DNA from: JAQIBY01 sp964527535
GTDB taxonomy: Bacteria; Bacteroidota; Bacteroidia; Bacteroidales; ML635J-15
Reading direction: 5' to 3'
Length of the DNA stretch: 49,460 nt
NCBI GenBank assembly: GCA_964527535.1
Contig: CAZGPW010000058.1
Coordinates: forward strand, 1 to 49,460
Each line of letters begins with the position of its first letter. Positions within the stretch are counted from its first letter, which is position 1. The position numbers were made by a program, and so were the translations under genes. Positions 1 through 8,265 of the stretch are shown here, in pieces. The notes under the pieces are model-generated. The model did not search any database. It saw nothing but the letters and a program-made list of their open reading frames with translations, and was not told where the DNA came from.

Positions 1-77
1 AAAACAGACTTAGAAAAACATTTGTAGCAACAAAATCGAAAAAATATCAGCTTATCTCACTGAATACCTGCGTTTTG

Positions 78-239
78 TTAAAGTAAAATCCGTTTTAACA
101 ATGTATTACCATGAGGGATGTCCACTTTTTGCTCCTGCCTGACAAGAATTAACTGTCCGTCTTTGTGAAACGGAACATCTTTGACCTGACGTCCCGAAAC
201 ATCCGGGTTGGTTAGGGTAATGTCTTCAACCTGATAATT
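78..239 (-). pseudogene. In-frame RCK_C (TrkA-C) remnant beyond the antiporter stop codon
   Basis: Reading on through the TAA at 240-242 in the same frame gives 53 codons that begin NYQVEDITLTNPDVSG, pass through LILVRQEQKVDIPHGNTLLK and stop at TAA (78-80). This is the standard RCK_C pattern (VxDITLTNP ... IPHGxTxLKxGD). Reading through would give a 619-residue protein, a normal length for the family. The final RILL also stops just before the usual GD-x-LT-x-IG strand. A one-base slip there would give DFTLT in another frame, so a second lesion is possible. The remnant has no start codon of its own. Confidence 0.7.
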
Positions 240-1937
240 TTAAAAGGTTTCAACCAATGCATGGTAGGTAGCCGGCCGGAAAATCAGGTTTTCCATCGTG
301 GTTGCCATAACACGGAGTGAGTCAACATAATCCACTTTCAGATTTTTCAATTGCTGTTCGATCGATTTATCCGATGCTTTGCTGATGATATTGTCATGGT
401 TGAACGTAGATTTCAACATTCTGCATATTTCAATGTTGCGCTGTTCGGAGTTCGTCAAAACAACGATGTAATTATCAGGCTTTAAATCAAGCTCGAAAAA
501 TATGCTTGGATCTGTGCCGTCAGCGTAAACAACATCCAGTCCCTTGGCTTTGAGCTCCTTGTGTCTTTTTATATTGTTTTCCAACAGCACCGCTTTGGTT
601 CCATGCATTTTCAACCTTCTAGCCAAAAGTACACCGGTGCTGCTTCCTCCAATGATGATGTGTTTGTCTCCCGTTAATATATTTCTTGATATCATATTGT
701 TGAAAACCACCGGTGAAATGAGGCATGTCAACACAGCCATTAAAACAAAAGCAGCGTTTAATCCGGGAGAAATAATACCAAAATCAAGGCCTATTTTGGA
801 TGCTGCAATGATAAGGCTTAAACGTGAAGCCATAAGCACTCCGCCAGCCATGGCCCGTTTCATTCCGTAACGCTTTTTCCATAACAACGCCGGCAGCACT
901 TTTATCACATACATGGTAACAAGCAACAGAACTAAAAACAACCAGGGGGAATTTCCCATTTCCAGCAATGCAGAATCGTCAAATTGCACCCCTACCATGA
1001 TAAAAAATACCGGAATAAAAAATCCATATCCCATGCCATCCAGCTTGATGAGCAGTATGGAGCGGCTTTTATTCATAAAAACCGAAACCAGTAAGCCCGC
1101 CAGGAAAGCCCCAAGCAACATCACCTCAGTTCCAATAAACTGGGCAATAACAATGAACAACAATATGAGAAAAATGGTCCCTCTTATCTGAATTTGCGAT
1201 GATGCATGTGATAGTTGGTGGGCAATGCGTTTAATGAAAGCCTTTTTTGTAAGGCGTTTCCCCATCATGTACAGTACATAAAACAACACAAATAAACCGA
1301 CAATAAGCAGCAATTTTGGTTTAAAACCATGTTTTAGAATAAAGGCAGTGAATGAAAACAAAAGAATGCTGAGAATATCGGCCAGTGCAGCTGCTGTGAT
1401 TACCATTTGACCAAAACTGGAGTTCAGCATGTTATGGCCTTTTAATACCGGTAAAATGATGCCCACGGATGTTGTGACCATGATAAGGGCAAAATACAAG
1501 GGGTTATTGATGTGAATAAACAGACTGAGAAATTCTGCAAGGCCTATTGAAAGCGCCAGTGATATGAGAAAATACAACAATCCGACAAGCAATGGATTTT
1601 GCCCAAAAGATTTGACTGTCAGTTGTTTTCGAGGAAACGATTGCACAATACCGTTGACATCAATTTCAAGGCCACCCAGAAACATCAAAAACATAAACCC
1701 TGATAATGCCAGAAATTCAAGCGATTCCATGTTAAAATCCGGAAGTGCCGGGAATAAAAATTTACCAACCATATACCCCAGAATAATTTCAACAATCACA
1801 GTGGGGATACGTCCCAGGTTGAATATTGACAACAATATCGGAATAATGAATGCCAGAGATATTACTATGAGAAGGGGGTAAAATTCAAATTGAAAAGAAA
1901 TGCTTAACAGTATGTTATTTATGGGAATGCTGACCAT
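240..1937 (-). CDS. CPA2-family cation:proton antiporter (KefB-like), C-terminally truncated
   Basis: Inner-membrane antiporter predicted to exchange a monovalent cation (K+ or Na+) for protons. Residues ~15-415 are a run of hydrophobic segments of the Na+/H+ exchanger fold. From ~423 a cytoplasmic RCK_N (TrkA-N) Rossmann domain begins with HIIIGGSSTGVLLA; its glycine loop is GGSSTG rather than the usual GxGxxG. The frame ends at TAA (240-242) straight after ...YHALVETF, which is where an RCK_C domain normally starts. The same frame past the stop encodes a recognisable RCK_C domain (see 78-239). The protein is therefore either naturally short, a recent nonsense mutant, or affected by a sequencing error. 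The ATG at 1937 precedes the first membrane segment directly. The gene stands alone, divergent from the acyltransferase at 2375. Family assignment is firm; ion specificity is unknown. Confidence 0.88.
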   Translation of the reverse strand: MVSIPINNILLSISFQFEFYPLLIVISLAFIIPILLSIFNLGRIPTVIVEIILGYMVGKFLFPALPDFNMESLEFLALSGFMFLMFLGGLEIDVNGIVQSFPRKQLTVKSFGQNPLLVGLLYFLISLALSIGLAEFLSLFIHINNPLYFALIMVTTSVGIILPVLKGHNMLNSSFGQMVITAAALADILSILLFSFTAFILKHGFKPKLLLIVGLFVLFYVLYMMGKRLTKKAFIKRIAHQLSHASSQIQIRGTIFLILLFIVIAQFIGTEVMLLGAFLAGLLVSVFMNKSRSILLIKLDGMGYGFFIPVFFIMVGVQFDDSALLEMGNSPWLFLVLLLVTMYVIKVLPALLWKKRYGMKRAMAGGVLMASRLSLIIAASKIGLDFGIISPGLNAAFVLMAVLTCLISPVVFNNMISRNILTGDKHIIIGGSSTGVLLARRLKMHGTKAVLLENNIKRHKELKAKGLDVVYADGTDPSIFFELDLKPDNYIVVLTNSEQRNIEICRMLKSTFNHDNIISKASDKSIEQQLKNLKVDYVDSLRVMATTMENLIFRPATYHALVETF

Positions 1938-2350
1938 GAAATCATCTTTTTCAGGATAATATTAACAAAGAAAAACCACACTACCTAACTAATTTCCATA
2001 TTTAACTGGCAACACCTGCGATTATAAGCAAATCAAAGTCTGTTCATATTTTCTTATCGTAACAACTGAAGGGCTTAGAAACATTCAATCTTAGACAAAA
2101 CAAAAGAATCTAATTCATAATCAACTTAACAACCCGCCTTCTTTTCACATTGTTAACATCATGCTTTCACCTTAAATCGGCAGGAGGGCTTACAGTTCCA
2201 CCATGCAGTAGCAAACCACCTTTCGACTGTGCTCACTTCGACATCGCAGTACACCCCAGCACATCGCAGCACGGCGCAACGCATTGCTTGCGGATTTAAA
2301 GCTTTAAAACAAAAATCATATCAAAACCATCAGGCAATCCCGATTTTTAC
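1938..2350. other. Intergenic region between divergent antiporter and acyltransferase genes
   Basis: About 410 bases with no convincing gene. It is AT-rich except at 2165-2290, which is richer in GC and holds a 9-base direct repeat, ACATCGCAG, at 2241-2249 and 2261-2269. I found no clear -7 box for the antiporter on the minus strand here. Confidence 0.5.
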
Positions 2351-2358
2351 TAATTTTG
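2351..2358 (+). promoter_or_regulatory. Bacteroidetes -7 box (TAATTTTG) of the acyltransferase/MBL operon
   Basis: TAATTTTG matches TAnnTTTG exactly. It lies 16 nt before the ATG at 2375, implying a very short leader. No good TTTG -33 box is present. Confidence 0.5.
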
Positions 2359-2374
2359 TTGCCGATTCAACGCT

Positions 2375-3292
2375 ATGGGTAAAACACTAAAATACTGGTT
2401 TGAATATATATTTTTCAGGATGTTTGTTGGCCTGCAGGCGATCACCCCTTTTTGGCTGATGTATCTTAAATCCGATGTTGTGGCATTTCTATTGTATTAT
2501 ATCATCCGCTACAGGCGTGACATCAGCTACAACAACTTAAAAAGCAGTTTTCCCGGAAAATCACCGGCAGAGATAAAAGGAATACAAAAACGTTTTTACC
2601 GGCACCTTGCCGATGTGTTTTACGAAACAGCCAAAGGCATGACATGCTCCCCTGCCAAACTGTGTCGCCGGTACCAGATCACCAACCCGGAAATGGCGAA
2701 TAAATATGCGGCAGAGGACACCAATGTTATTTTTCTGGCCACTCATTACGGCAACTGGGAATGGGGCATGCAATGTTTCAACCGGCACCTGCAACACCAG
2801 TGCATATCTTTGTACCTTCCCCTGAACAACAAACGGAATGAACGCTATGGTTACAAAAAACGCACTCGTACAGGCATGAAACTGATACCCGTTCAGGAAA
2901 CAAAAAAAGCCTTTGCAGAAAACGGCGGTAAAGCCCTGGGAATCATTATGGCAGCAGACCAAACCCCCGGCAACATGAATAAATGCCACTGGATAGATTT
3001 TCTGAACCGGCCTACACCCTGCATTCATGGCCCCGAAGCATACGGACGTAAACTAAACATTCCCCTGCTGTTTGTGGATGTCAATAAAGTAAAGCGCGGC
3101 CATTACGAGGTTACACTGAAAGAAATTCCCTTTGACCCACAAGCTGAGCCGGAGGGAACGTTGACATGCAGATACATGAAACAACTCGAAGCCGTTTTGA
3201 CCAGAGAACCCGCTTATTGGTTGTGGAGCCACAGGCGATGGAAACGGAACGTCCCGGATGATATTGATAAAATTAAAAAACAATGCACGTAA
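2375..3292 (+). CDS. Lipid A biosynthesis acyltransferase (LpxL/HtrB family)
   Basis: Predicted to transfer a secondary acyl chain onto the lipid A precursor at the cytoplasmic face of the inner membrane. The 305 residues are the usual family length. A hydrophobic segment near residues 10-45 would anchor it. The catalytic H-x4-D/E motif is ATHYGNWEW, with H124 and E129. Further family signatures are MAADQTPGN (~193-201) and the closing region PAYWLWSHRRWK, where the W-x-HRRWK pattern is typical. The acyl donor and acyl position cannot be read from sequence. Its last codons overlap the start of the downstream hydrolase by 10 nt, so the two genes are co-transcribed and probably translationally coupled. 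Confidence 0.9.
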   Translation: MGKTLKYWFEYIFFRMFVGLQAITPFWLMYLKSDVVAFLLYYIIRYRRDISYNNLKSSFPGKSPAEIKGIQKRFYRHLADVFYETAKGMTCSPAKLCRRYQITNPEMANKYAAEDTNVIFLATHYGNWEWGMQCFNRHLQHQCISLYLPLNNKRNERYGYKKRTRTGMKLIPVQETKKAFAENGGKALGIIMAADQTPGNMNKCHWIDFLNRPTPCIHGPEAYGRKLNIPLLFVDVNKVKRGHYEVTLKEIPFDPQAEPEGTLTCRYMKQLEAVLTREPAYWLWSHRRWKRNVPDDIDKIKKQCT

Positions 3293-3918
3293 AAACTTTT
3301 ATTTTCAACCCGTTTCAGGTAAATACGTACTTGATTTATGATGACAACAACACAGGTCTGGTTATTGACCCGGGTATGATGCACACTGAAGAGCAAAACG
3401 AGTTTAAAACGTACATTGAAACCCATGGCATCAAATTGAACAAGGTGCTGCTCACCCATGGTCACATTGATCACATTGCAGGCACAGCATGGATAAAAAA
3501 AGAATATGGCCTATCCCCTACTGCTGATGCTGCCGATAATTTCCTGATCAACGCTGCAGAAATGCACGCTGAGGCATTTTGCATTCAAATTGACACCCCT
3601 GCTTCGGTAAAAAATAAACTCAAACATGGCGATACCATTGAGGTGGGCAATATAAAATTACAGTGCAGGCTGGTGCCGGGACATTCACCGGGAAGCACAG
3701 CTTTTGTAGATCATGAAAGTAAATCCATTTTCAGCGGAGATGCATTATTTGCGGGGTCCATAGGCCGCACAGACTTGCCCGGCGGTGATTACGATACGCT
3801 TATACATTCCATTCAGGAACAGTTAATAAGCTTACCCCCTGATTATACCATTTATCCGGGACACGGCCCAAAAAGCAGCGTGCAACACGAAAAAGCCAAC
3901 AATCCCTTTGTTTCTTAG
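3283..3918 (+). CDS. MBL-fold metallo-hydrolase (glyoxalase II-like)
   Basis: Cytoplasmic metallo-beta-lactamase-fold hydrolase of 211 residues. The metal-binding signature THGHIDH places H59, H61, D63 and H64 in the expected order. Later ligands are the histidine of PGHSPGS, the aspartate of FSGDALF and the histidine of YPGHGP. This ligand set and the FSGDxLFxxSxGRxD region are those of small glyoxalase II-like proteins, which hydrolyse thioesters or related substrates. It lacks the C-terminal substrate domain of classical GloB, so the true substrate is open. The start at 3283 overlaps the acyltransferase gene by 10 nt in another frame. Confidence 0.9.
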   Translation: MHVKTFIFNPFQVNTYLIYDDNNTGLVIDPGMMHTEEQNEFKTYIETHGIKLNKVLLTHGHIDHIAGTAWIKKEYGLSPTADAADNFLINAAEMHAEAFCIQIDTPASVKNKLKHGDTIEVGNIKLQCRLVPGHSPGSTAFVDHESKSIFSGDALFAGSIGRTDLPGGDYDTLIHSIQEQLISLPPDYTIYPGHGPKSSVQHEKANNPFVS

Positions 3919-4004
3919 GTCGTAACTATTCACGCACATTGAATACAGCGGAGACGCTAAGCCGCAGATAAATGGGAATATGATGAATCAATAGTAAATA
4001 AGGG

Positions 4005-5270
4005 TTAATCATGGCTTAAAGCACCATAACTTTCATACACATCCAGGGATTTCTGTGCGATGGCTTCCCAGCTGTAATTTTTCAATATGTGTACAAAAGA
4101 CATCATGCCGGTTTTGGCTACCATTTCGGGATTGCGCAGCATAAGGCTCATGGCATTGGCAAACTCTTCAGTATCTCCGGGATCCATCAGGAGGCCATTG
4201 TATCCATTTTTTATGACGTTTCTGATGCCCCCAAAGCGCGATGCCAGCACACATTTTCCACAGGCCATGGCTTCCTGGCTGGTCATCCCAAAAGGTTCAA
4301 ATTTAGAAGGCAGCACAAAAAAGAGAGCGTTCTGATAATACGGTACAACCATATCATCCGCGATATAGCCTGTCATGGTAACGGATTTTTCTATCTTTTC
4401 TTCGCTGATGATTTGATGCATCTGATTTCTGACTTCTTTTTCCACGAGGCCGGGCGTCGGAGAACCACCACCAATCACCAGATGAACACCGGGGAAATCA
4501 TCGGCAATCCGGCTAAATGCCCGCAATAATTCTGCGTGGCCTTTGTTGCTGTCAATTCGGCTCAGGCAAAAAATATACTTTTCAGGGACATCTTTGATGA
4601 GTGTTTGGTGGCCTTCTTCAGCCGGCAGGTAGCGGTGAATATTTACCCCGGGAGGAATGACACTGACATTTTTACCGGTAAAATCATACAGCTCCTTTAG
4701 TTTTTCCTGCTGTAAATCGCTGGTAACGGTCTGAGCCTGCACTTCTTCAAAAATCCGTTTTTCTTCACTGATGCGATGCTCAAAGCGGTATTTCTTTTCC
4801 ATTTCTACAGGGTCTCCCCCCATCCTTTCCTGTTTCCAGGCACCAAGTGAATGCGCAGTAAAAAATGCCGGTTTACCCAATGCTTTGGCCACTTCCAGCG
4901 TGACAATGCCTGCATCCACATAATGGCCGTGAAACAATTCATAATCCAGCTTTTCCTTTTTTATGAAGTCAATCATGTGTTGGCTGAGTTCAGGCAAGTA
5001 CTCGTATATTTCTTCTTTCCTGACAAACTCCCACGGGCCACAGGGAATACGAATCACCCTGACGTTTGAATTTTCAGGGACGGGATCTATCTGTTTTCTG
5101 CTTTTATCAAACCAGCGGGTGTATATATCCACCTTATACCCCATGGTGGCAATGGCTTTTGCCAGTTCAAGCACATACACCACCTGGCCGCCTGTATCGG
5201 TTTGCCCTAATTTGGGCACCGGATCAAAGTACCCGTGCGTACTCAGCATTGCAATACGTTTAATTTTCAT
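4005..5270 (-). CDS. GT4 glycosyltransferase, sucrose-phosphate-synthase-like
   Basis: Retaining nucleotide-sugar glycosyltransferase of the GT-B fold, 421 residues. The N-terminus, STHGYFDPVPKLGQTDTGGQ, carries the G-Q-x-D-TGGQ segment typical of sucrose-phosphate and mannosylfructose-phosphate synthases. The C-terminal domain has KFEPFGMTSQEAMACG, containing the E-x7-E donor-binding motif, and SRIDSNKGH in the donor pocket. By family it could make a disaccharide phosphate such as a compatible solute, but donor and acceptor cannot be fixed by eye. Its ATG overlaps the stop of the upstream kinase gene (ATGA, 5267-5270), so the two are translationally coupled. No sugar-phosphate phosphatase lies beside it. 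Confidence 0.85.
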   Translation of the reverse strand: MKIKRIAMLSTHGYFDPVPKLGQTDTGGQVVYVLELAKAIATMGYKVDIYTRWFDKSRKQIDPVPENSNVRVIRIPCGPWEFVRKEEIYEYLPELSQHMIDFIKKEKLDYELFHGHYVDAGIVTLEVAKALGKPAFFTAHSLGAWKQERMGGDPVEMEKKYRFEHRISEEKRIFEEVQAQTVTSDLQQEKLKELYDFTGKNVSVIPPGVNIHRYLPAEEGHQTLIKDVPEKYIFCLSRIDSNKGHAELLRAFSRIADDFPGVHLVIGGGSPTPGLVEKEVRNQMHQIISEEKIEKSVTMTGYIADDMVVPYYQNALFFVLPSKFEPFGMTSQEAMACGKCVLASRFGGIRNVIKNGYNGLLMDPGDTEEFANAMSLMLRNPEMVAKTGMMSFVHILKNYSWEAIAQKSLDVYESYGALSHD

Positions 5271-5914
5271 CTTTTCTTGTTTTTATACACATTATAATTT
5301 TTGTCAATAATCAAATCAGCCTTTTCCTTATGTTTGGATATAATGGCATGCTCAATAGTCAGCACCTGCTCAAGGAAAGCATCCTGTTTTTCCCTGTTTC
5401 TTTTTTTGCGTGACTCAAGGGTATCATTGAGGTTACGGTCAATAAACACGTGAACATCGGCAGCTTCGAGCAAGGTGGTAAATGTCCCTTCGGCAATCAA
5501 CACATCCACATCTGAAAGGCCGGCTGTTTCCTTTGTAATCTTGTCCTCCGAAAATATAACCAGGGGCTTTAAAATCTTGGTTTCTCCCTGTTTAAACCTG
5601 CGTATATGTTCGTTCATCAATTCCAGATTTACTTCCTGTTTACCCACTGCTTCGATGTTTTTGCGGCGTTGGTTTTCGTTTGTTTTTGGAGGCAGATGAA
5701 AATAATCGTCCTGCTGCAGGATGTGGGTTTTTACGTTTATTTTTTTTAAAGCATCTGAAAGTGCTGTGGCCGTTTCCGATTTACCGCTACCGGACTCCCC
5801 TGCAATGGTCAAAGCAAAAGAAACGGATGTATTGATTGTATCTCCAAGCATGTCCAGGATTTCTGCTGCTGCTTTCCTGTGGTGAGGTTCTGTGATGATG
5901 ATATCTCCTTCCAT
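5267..5914 (-). CDS. Uridine kinase/phosphoribulokinase-like P-loop kinase
   Basis: Small cytoplasmic P-loop kinase. Counting from the ATG at 5914 it has 215 residues, with Walker A GESGSGKSE (~39-47), QQDDYFH after the next strand (substrate and Mg2+ site of the uridine kinase/PRK family) and VLIAEGTFTTLL as the Walker-B-like strand. A longer reading frame from a TTG at 5944 is unlikely, because that TTG is part of a TATATTTG promoter box. I therefore choose the ATG at 5912-5914 (MEGDIIITEP). The substrate may be a nucleoside, or a sugar used by the coupled glycosyltransferase downstream. The second is inferred only from the 4-nt overlap. Confidence 0.82.
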   Translation of the reverse strand: MEGDIIITEPHHRKAAAEILDMLGDTINTSVSFALTIAGESGSGKSETATALSDALKKINVKTHILQQDDYFHLPPKTNENQRRKNIEAVGKQEVNLELMNEHIRRFKQGETKILKPLVIFSEDKITKETAGLSDVDVLIAEGTFTTLLEAADVHVFIDRNLNDTLESRKKRNREKQDAFLEQVLTIEHAIISKHKEKADLIIDKNYNVYKNKKR

Positions 5915-5941
5915 ACAATACGTTTTATCAGATTTGAGTGT

Positions 5942-5949
5942 CAAATATA
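5942..5949 (-). promoter_or_regulatory. -7 box (TATATTTG) of the kinase-glycosyltransferase operon
   Basis: On the minus strand TATATTTG matches TAnnTTTG exactly, with a TTTA -33-like element 19 nt upstream (5969-5972). Transcription would start near 5936, about 22 nt before the ATG at 5914. This is the main reason for rejecting the upstream TTG start. Confidence 0.6.
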
Positions 5950-6088
5950 GGAATAAAATTAAAAATGCTAAACAGCAATCTTCATTAGAAATTTAATGAG
6001 GGGAAATAAATACAAAGATAACAATCAAGTTTGAAACGCATGGTACTAATTGAATTTAAGCGTTCTATTAAAATCTATTTCAAAAACC

Positions 6089-6120
6089 TTTGCTTAGCAT
6101 CAAAAATTAACCTATATTTG
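6089..6120 (+). promoter_or_regulatory. Near-ideal Bacteroidetes promoter of the collar-domain gene
   Basis: TTTG (6089-6092), 20 nt, then TATATTTG (6113-6120) matches the -33/-7 consensus in sequence and spacing. A start near 6127 leaves a leader of about 195 nt before the ATG at 6322. I see no open frame of useful length in that leader. Confidence 0.65.
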
Positions 6121-6321
6121 ATAATTCAACATGCAGTGGTAATGAGGACGTGATTGTAGTAAGAAAGCATGGTATTAAAATAACCGGGGAAAAGACTTGT
6201 GAACTATGGCCAGGCAGTTTATCGGTATATGATGGTTTGAAAACAAGCTGAAAATAAACATTTTGCAATACCAAGATAAAGATGTGAATGCAGAATATTT
6301 GTAACCTAAAATTAAACTGTT

Positions 6322-7215
6322 ATGAAAAAACTATTATTGATTTTATCAGCCGTAATGTTAATATCAGGCGTATTTTCACCACAGCAGGCAAATGCTCAAA
6401 CACCGGGAGAAATTAGCTATCAGGCAGTAATTCGAGACGCCAACGATAGTTTAATTACCAATCAATCTGTTGGCATGCAAATCAGCATATTGGAAGGCAG
6501 CCCCGAAGGAGAAGTAATTTATTCAGAAATTCAAAATCCTACAACAAATAGCAATGGATTAATTTCTGTAAAAATTGGCGGGGATGCAAATTTTAACAAT
6601 ATTGACTGGTCATCAGGGCCTTATTTTATAAAAACAGAGACAAACATTGAAGGAGGAAATAATTATACCATTACCGGAACCAGTCAATTATTGAGTGTTC
6701 CGTATGCCTTGCATGCAAAAACAGCTTCTTCAATTCAGCAACCTGGTGCTAGCGTGCCGGTAGGATCTGTTATTTCATTTGCAGGTGAAAATATCCCCGA
6801 AAATTATTTGATTTGTGATGGCTCGGAAATTTCCAGAACAGAATATAGTGAACTATTTACCGCATTAGGTGAATCATGGGGTGCGGGAGATGGTTCAAGC
6901 AGTTTCAACCTACCCGACCTCAGAGGTCAGTTTATACGTGGTGTGGATGGTTCTGCAGACGTTGATCCCAATAAAGAAAACCGCACAGCGATACATACAG
7001 GAGGAAATACAGGGAATAATGTCGGAACGTATCAACAAGATGAATTTAAAAATCATAATCATACAATGGAGAGAGGAACAAATATGACCGGGGGTTATAA
7101 TGCTCCTTGTTGGGCTGTTGATCTGACATCTGGGAGTTTCCAAACAGATTATTCAGGAGGTGATGAAACCCGCCCTAAAAATGCTTATGTTTACTTTATT
7201 ATCAGGTGCAAATAG
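6322..7215 (+). CDS. Secreted phage-tail-collar-domain protein
   Basis: Secreted protein of 297 residues. Residues 1-25 form a signal peptide ending in ANA|Q. Residues ~30-135 are a beta-rich region common in Bacteroidota secreted proteins (ISYQAVIRD near the start, LLSVPYALHAKTA at its end). Residues ~148-215 are a phage tail collar domain: PVGSVISFAGENIPENYLIC followed by FNLPDLRGQFIRGVDG. The C-terminus closes with AYVYFIIRCK. Collar domains sit near the tips of phage fibres, but here the signal peptide and lack of phage neighbours point to a host surface or secreted adhesin-like protein. I see no T9SS sorting domain. The gene is monocistronic with a long leader. Confidence 0.82.
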   Translation: MKKLLLILSAVMLISGVFSPQQANAQTPGEISYQAVIRDANDSLITNQSVGMQISILEGSPEGEVIYSEIQNPTTNSNGLISVKIGGDANFNNIDWSSGPYFIKTETNIEGGNNYTITGTSQLLSVPYALHAKTASSIQQPGASVPVGSVISFAGENIPENYLICDGSEISRTEYSELFTALGESWGAGDGSSSFNLPDLRGQFIRGVDGSADVDPNKENRTAIHTGGNTGNNVGTYQQDEFKNHNHTMERGTNMTGGYNAPCWAVDLTSGSFQTDYSGGDETRPKNAYVYFIIRCK

Positions 7216-7317
7216 TATCCATGATAACAACATACTCAAAACAACCTGTATTGTAAGCCATCCCTGTTATTCCGGGTTGTGTCATCCCTGTCTCCGCTTA
7301 GCTGTGCCAGACAAATT

Positions 7318-7336
7318 TTTGTACTTTTAGTACAAA
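7318..7336. repeat. Short hairpin TTTGTAC-5-GTACAAA inside a larger inverted repeat
   Basis: A perfect 7-bp inverted repeat (7318-7324 and 7330-7336) is enclosed by CCCTGTC (7286-7292) and GACAGGG (7349-7355). It lies between the collar gene and the UspA gene. It could act as a weak terminator or a regulatory hairpin; there is no T tract directly after it. Confidence 0.4.
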
Positions 7337-7459
7337 CTGTACTTTACAGACAGGGTCTGATTACAAATATTTTGTCATGTATTAGAAAAAAAATTGATTT
7401 TAAGGCAACCTTTTTTTGATTTAATACGTTTAAGTATATAAACCCCTAAGCATTTTAAT

Positions 7460-8260
7460 ATGGAAAAATGTATTGTAGTACCTTATGACTTTTCGGAGCC
7501 TGCCCAAAATGCCTTAAATAAGGCGTATGAAATTGCAAAGCAAGTCGAAAAACCCATCGTGCTTGTTCATATTGTCAAACGTGACAATGAAATCGAAGCA
7601 AAGCAAAATGAACTGGAAAACGTAGCGGCTGAACTAAAACAGAAAGATGAAGAGATCAAAGTAAAAGCCGTTGTAAAGAAAGGTTCTTTGTTTAAAGAAA
7701 TTTATAACACTGCACAGGAATGCAATGCATACCTTGCTGTTATGGGAACGCATGGTAAGAAGACGATTAAAAAAGCCATGAAAGTGGTAAGCAAATTTGT
7801 GAAAATTGCATTCTTACTTGTTCAGTATCCTGGTGATAAACCTACATTCAACAAAATATTACTGCCGCTGGATACAAACAGAAAAACAAGGGCAAATTTG
7901 AATTGGATAAAAAGCCTGAGTTATCATTTTGACCTAAAAGTGTATTTATTGTATCCTGTTTTCAAGAATGACTCAAGAAACGCGCTGGTTAAACGGAACC
8001 TTAGTTTTGCTGAAAAAATCCTTGATCATGAATTGATTGAATACGAAATTATCAGAGCTACCATTGATAACAATTATACCAATGAAATATTCAATAAAAT
8101 CAGGGAAAATGACATAGATACCCTGGTACTGATGTCAACCAATTACAAGAGGTACATTAAGAAAATCAAAAGTGAAGAAGACCTTGAACAATACAAGAAA
8201 ACACCCATCTTATGTGTAAATCCGAGAATTGATTTGGAAAAATTGGGCGGCCTTGCATAG
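7460..8260 (+). CDS. Universal stress protein with two UspA domains
   Basis: Cytoplasmic stress protein of 266 residues made of two UspA domains. Domain 1 (~1-130) starts KCIVVPYDFSEPAQNALNKA and has AVMGTHGKK, where the usual G-x2-G-x9-GS ATP loop is degenerate. Domain 2 (~133-266) starts FNKILLPLDTNRKTRANLNW and has LVLMSTNYKR, also without the glycine-rich loop. ATP binding is therefore doubtful. Such proteins are linked to survival under starvation or oxygen stress. The gene ends 5 nt from the end of the convergent gene at 8266, so their transcripts probably overlap. Confidence 0.9.
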   Translation: MEKCIVVPYDFSEPAQNALNKAYEIAKQVEKPIVLVHIVKRDNEIEAKQNELENVAAELKQKDEEIKVKAVVKKGSLFKEIYNTAQECNAYLAVMGTHGKKTIKKAMKVVSKFVKIAFLLVQYPGDKPTFNKILLPLDTNRKTRANLNWIKSLSYHFDLKVYLLYPVFKNDSRNALVKRNLSFAEKILDHELIEYEIIRATIDNNYTNEIFNKIRENDIDTLVLMSTNYKRYIKKIKSEEDLEQYKKTPILCVNPRIDLEKLGGLA

Positions 8261-8265
8261 TTGCG

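Noticed and set aside
4089..4529. 146-codon frame antisense to the glycosyltransferase
   Set aside because: Lies entirely inside a strongly supported gene and shows no family features; a shadow frame.
5915..5944. Upstream TTG start of the P-loop kinase
   Set aside because: The TTG is part of the TATATTTG -7 box; a transcript from that box could not include it. The ATG at 5914 was used.
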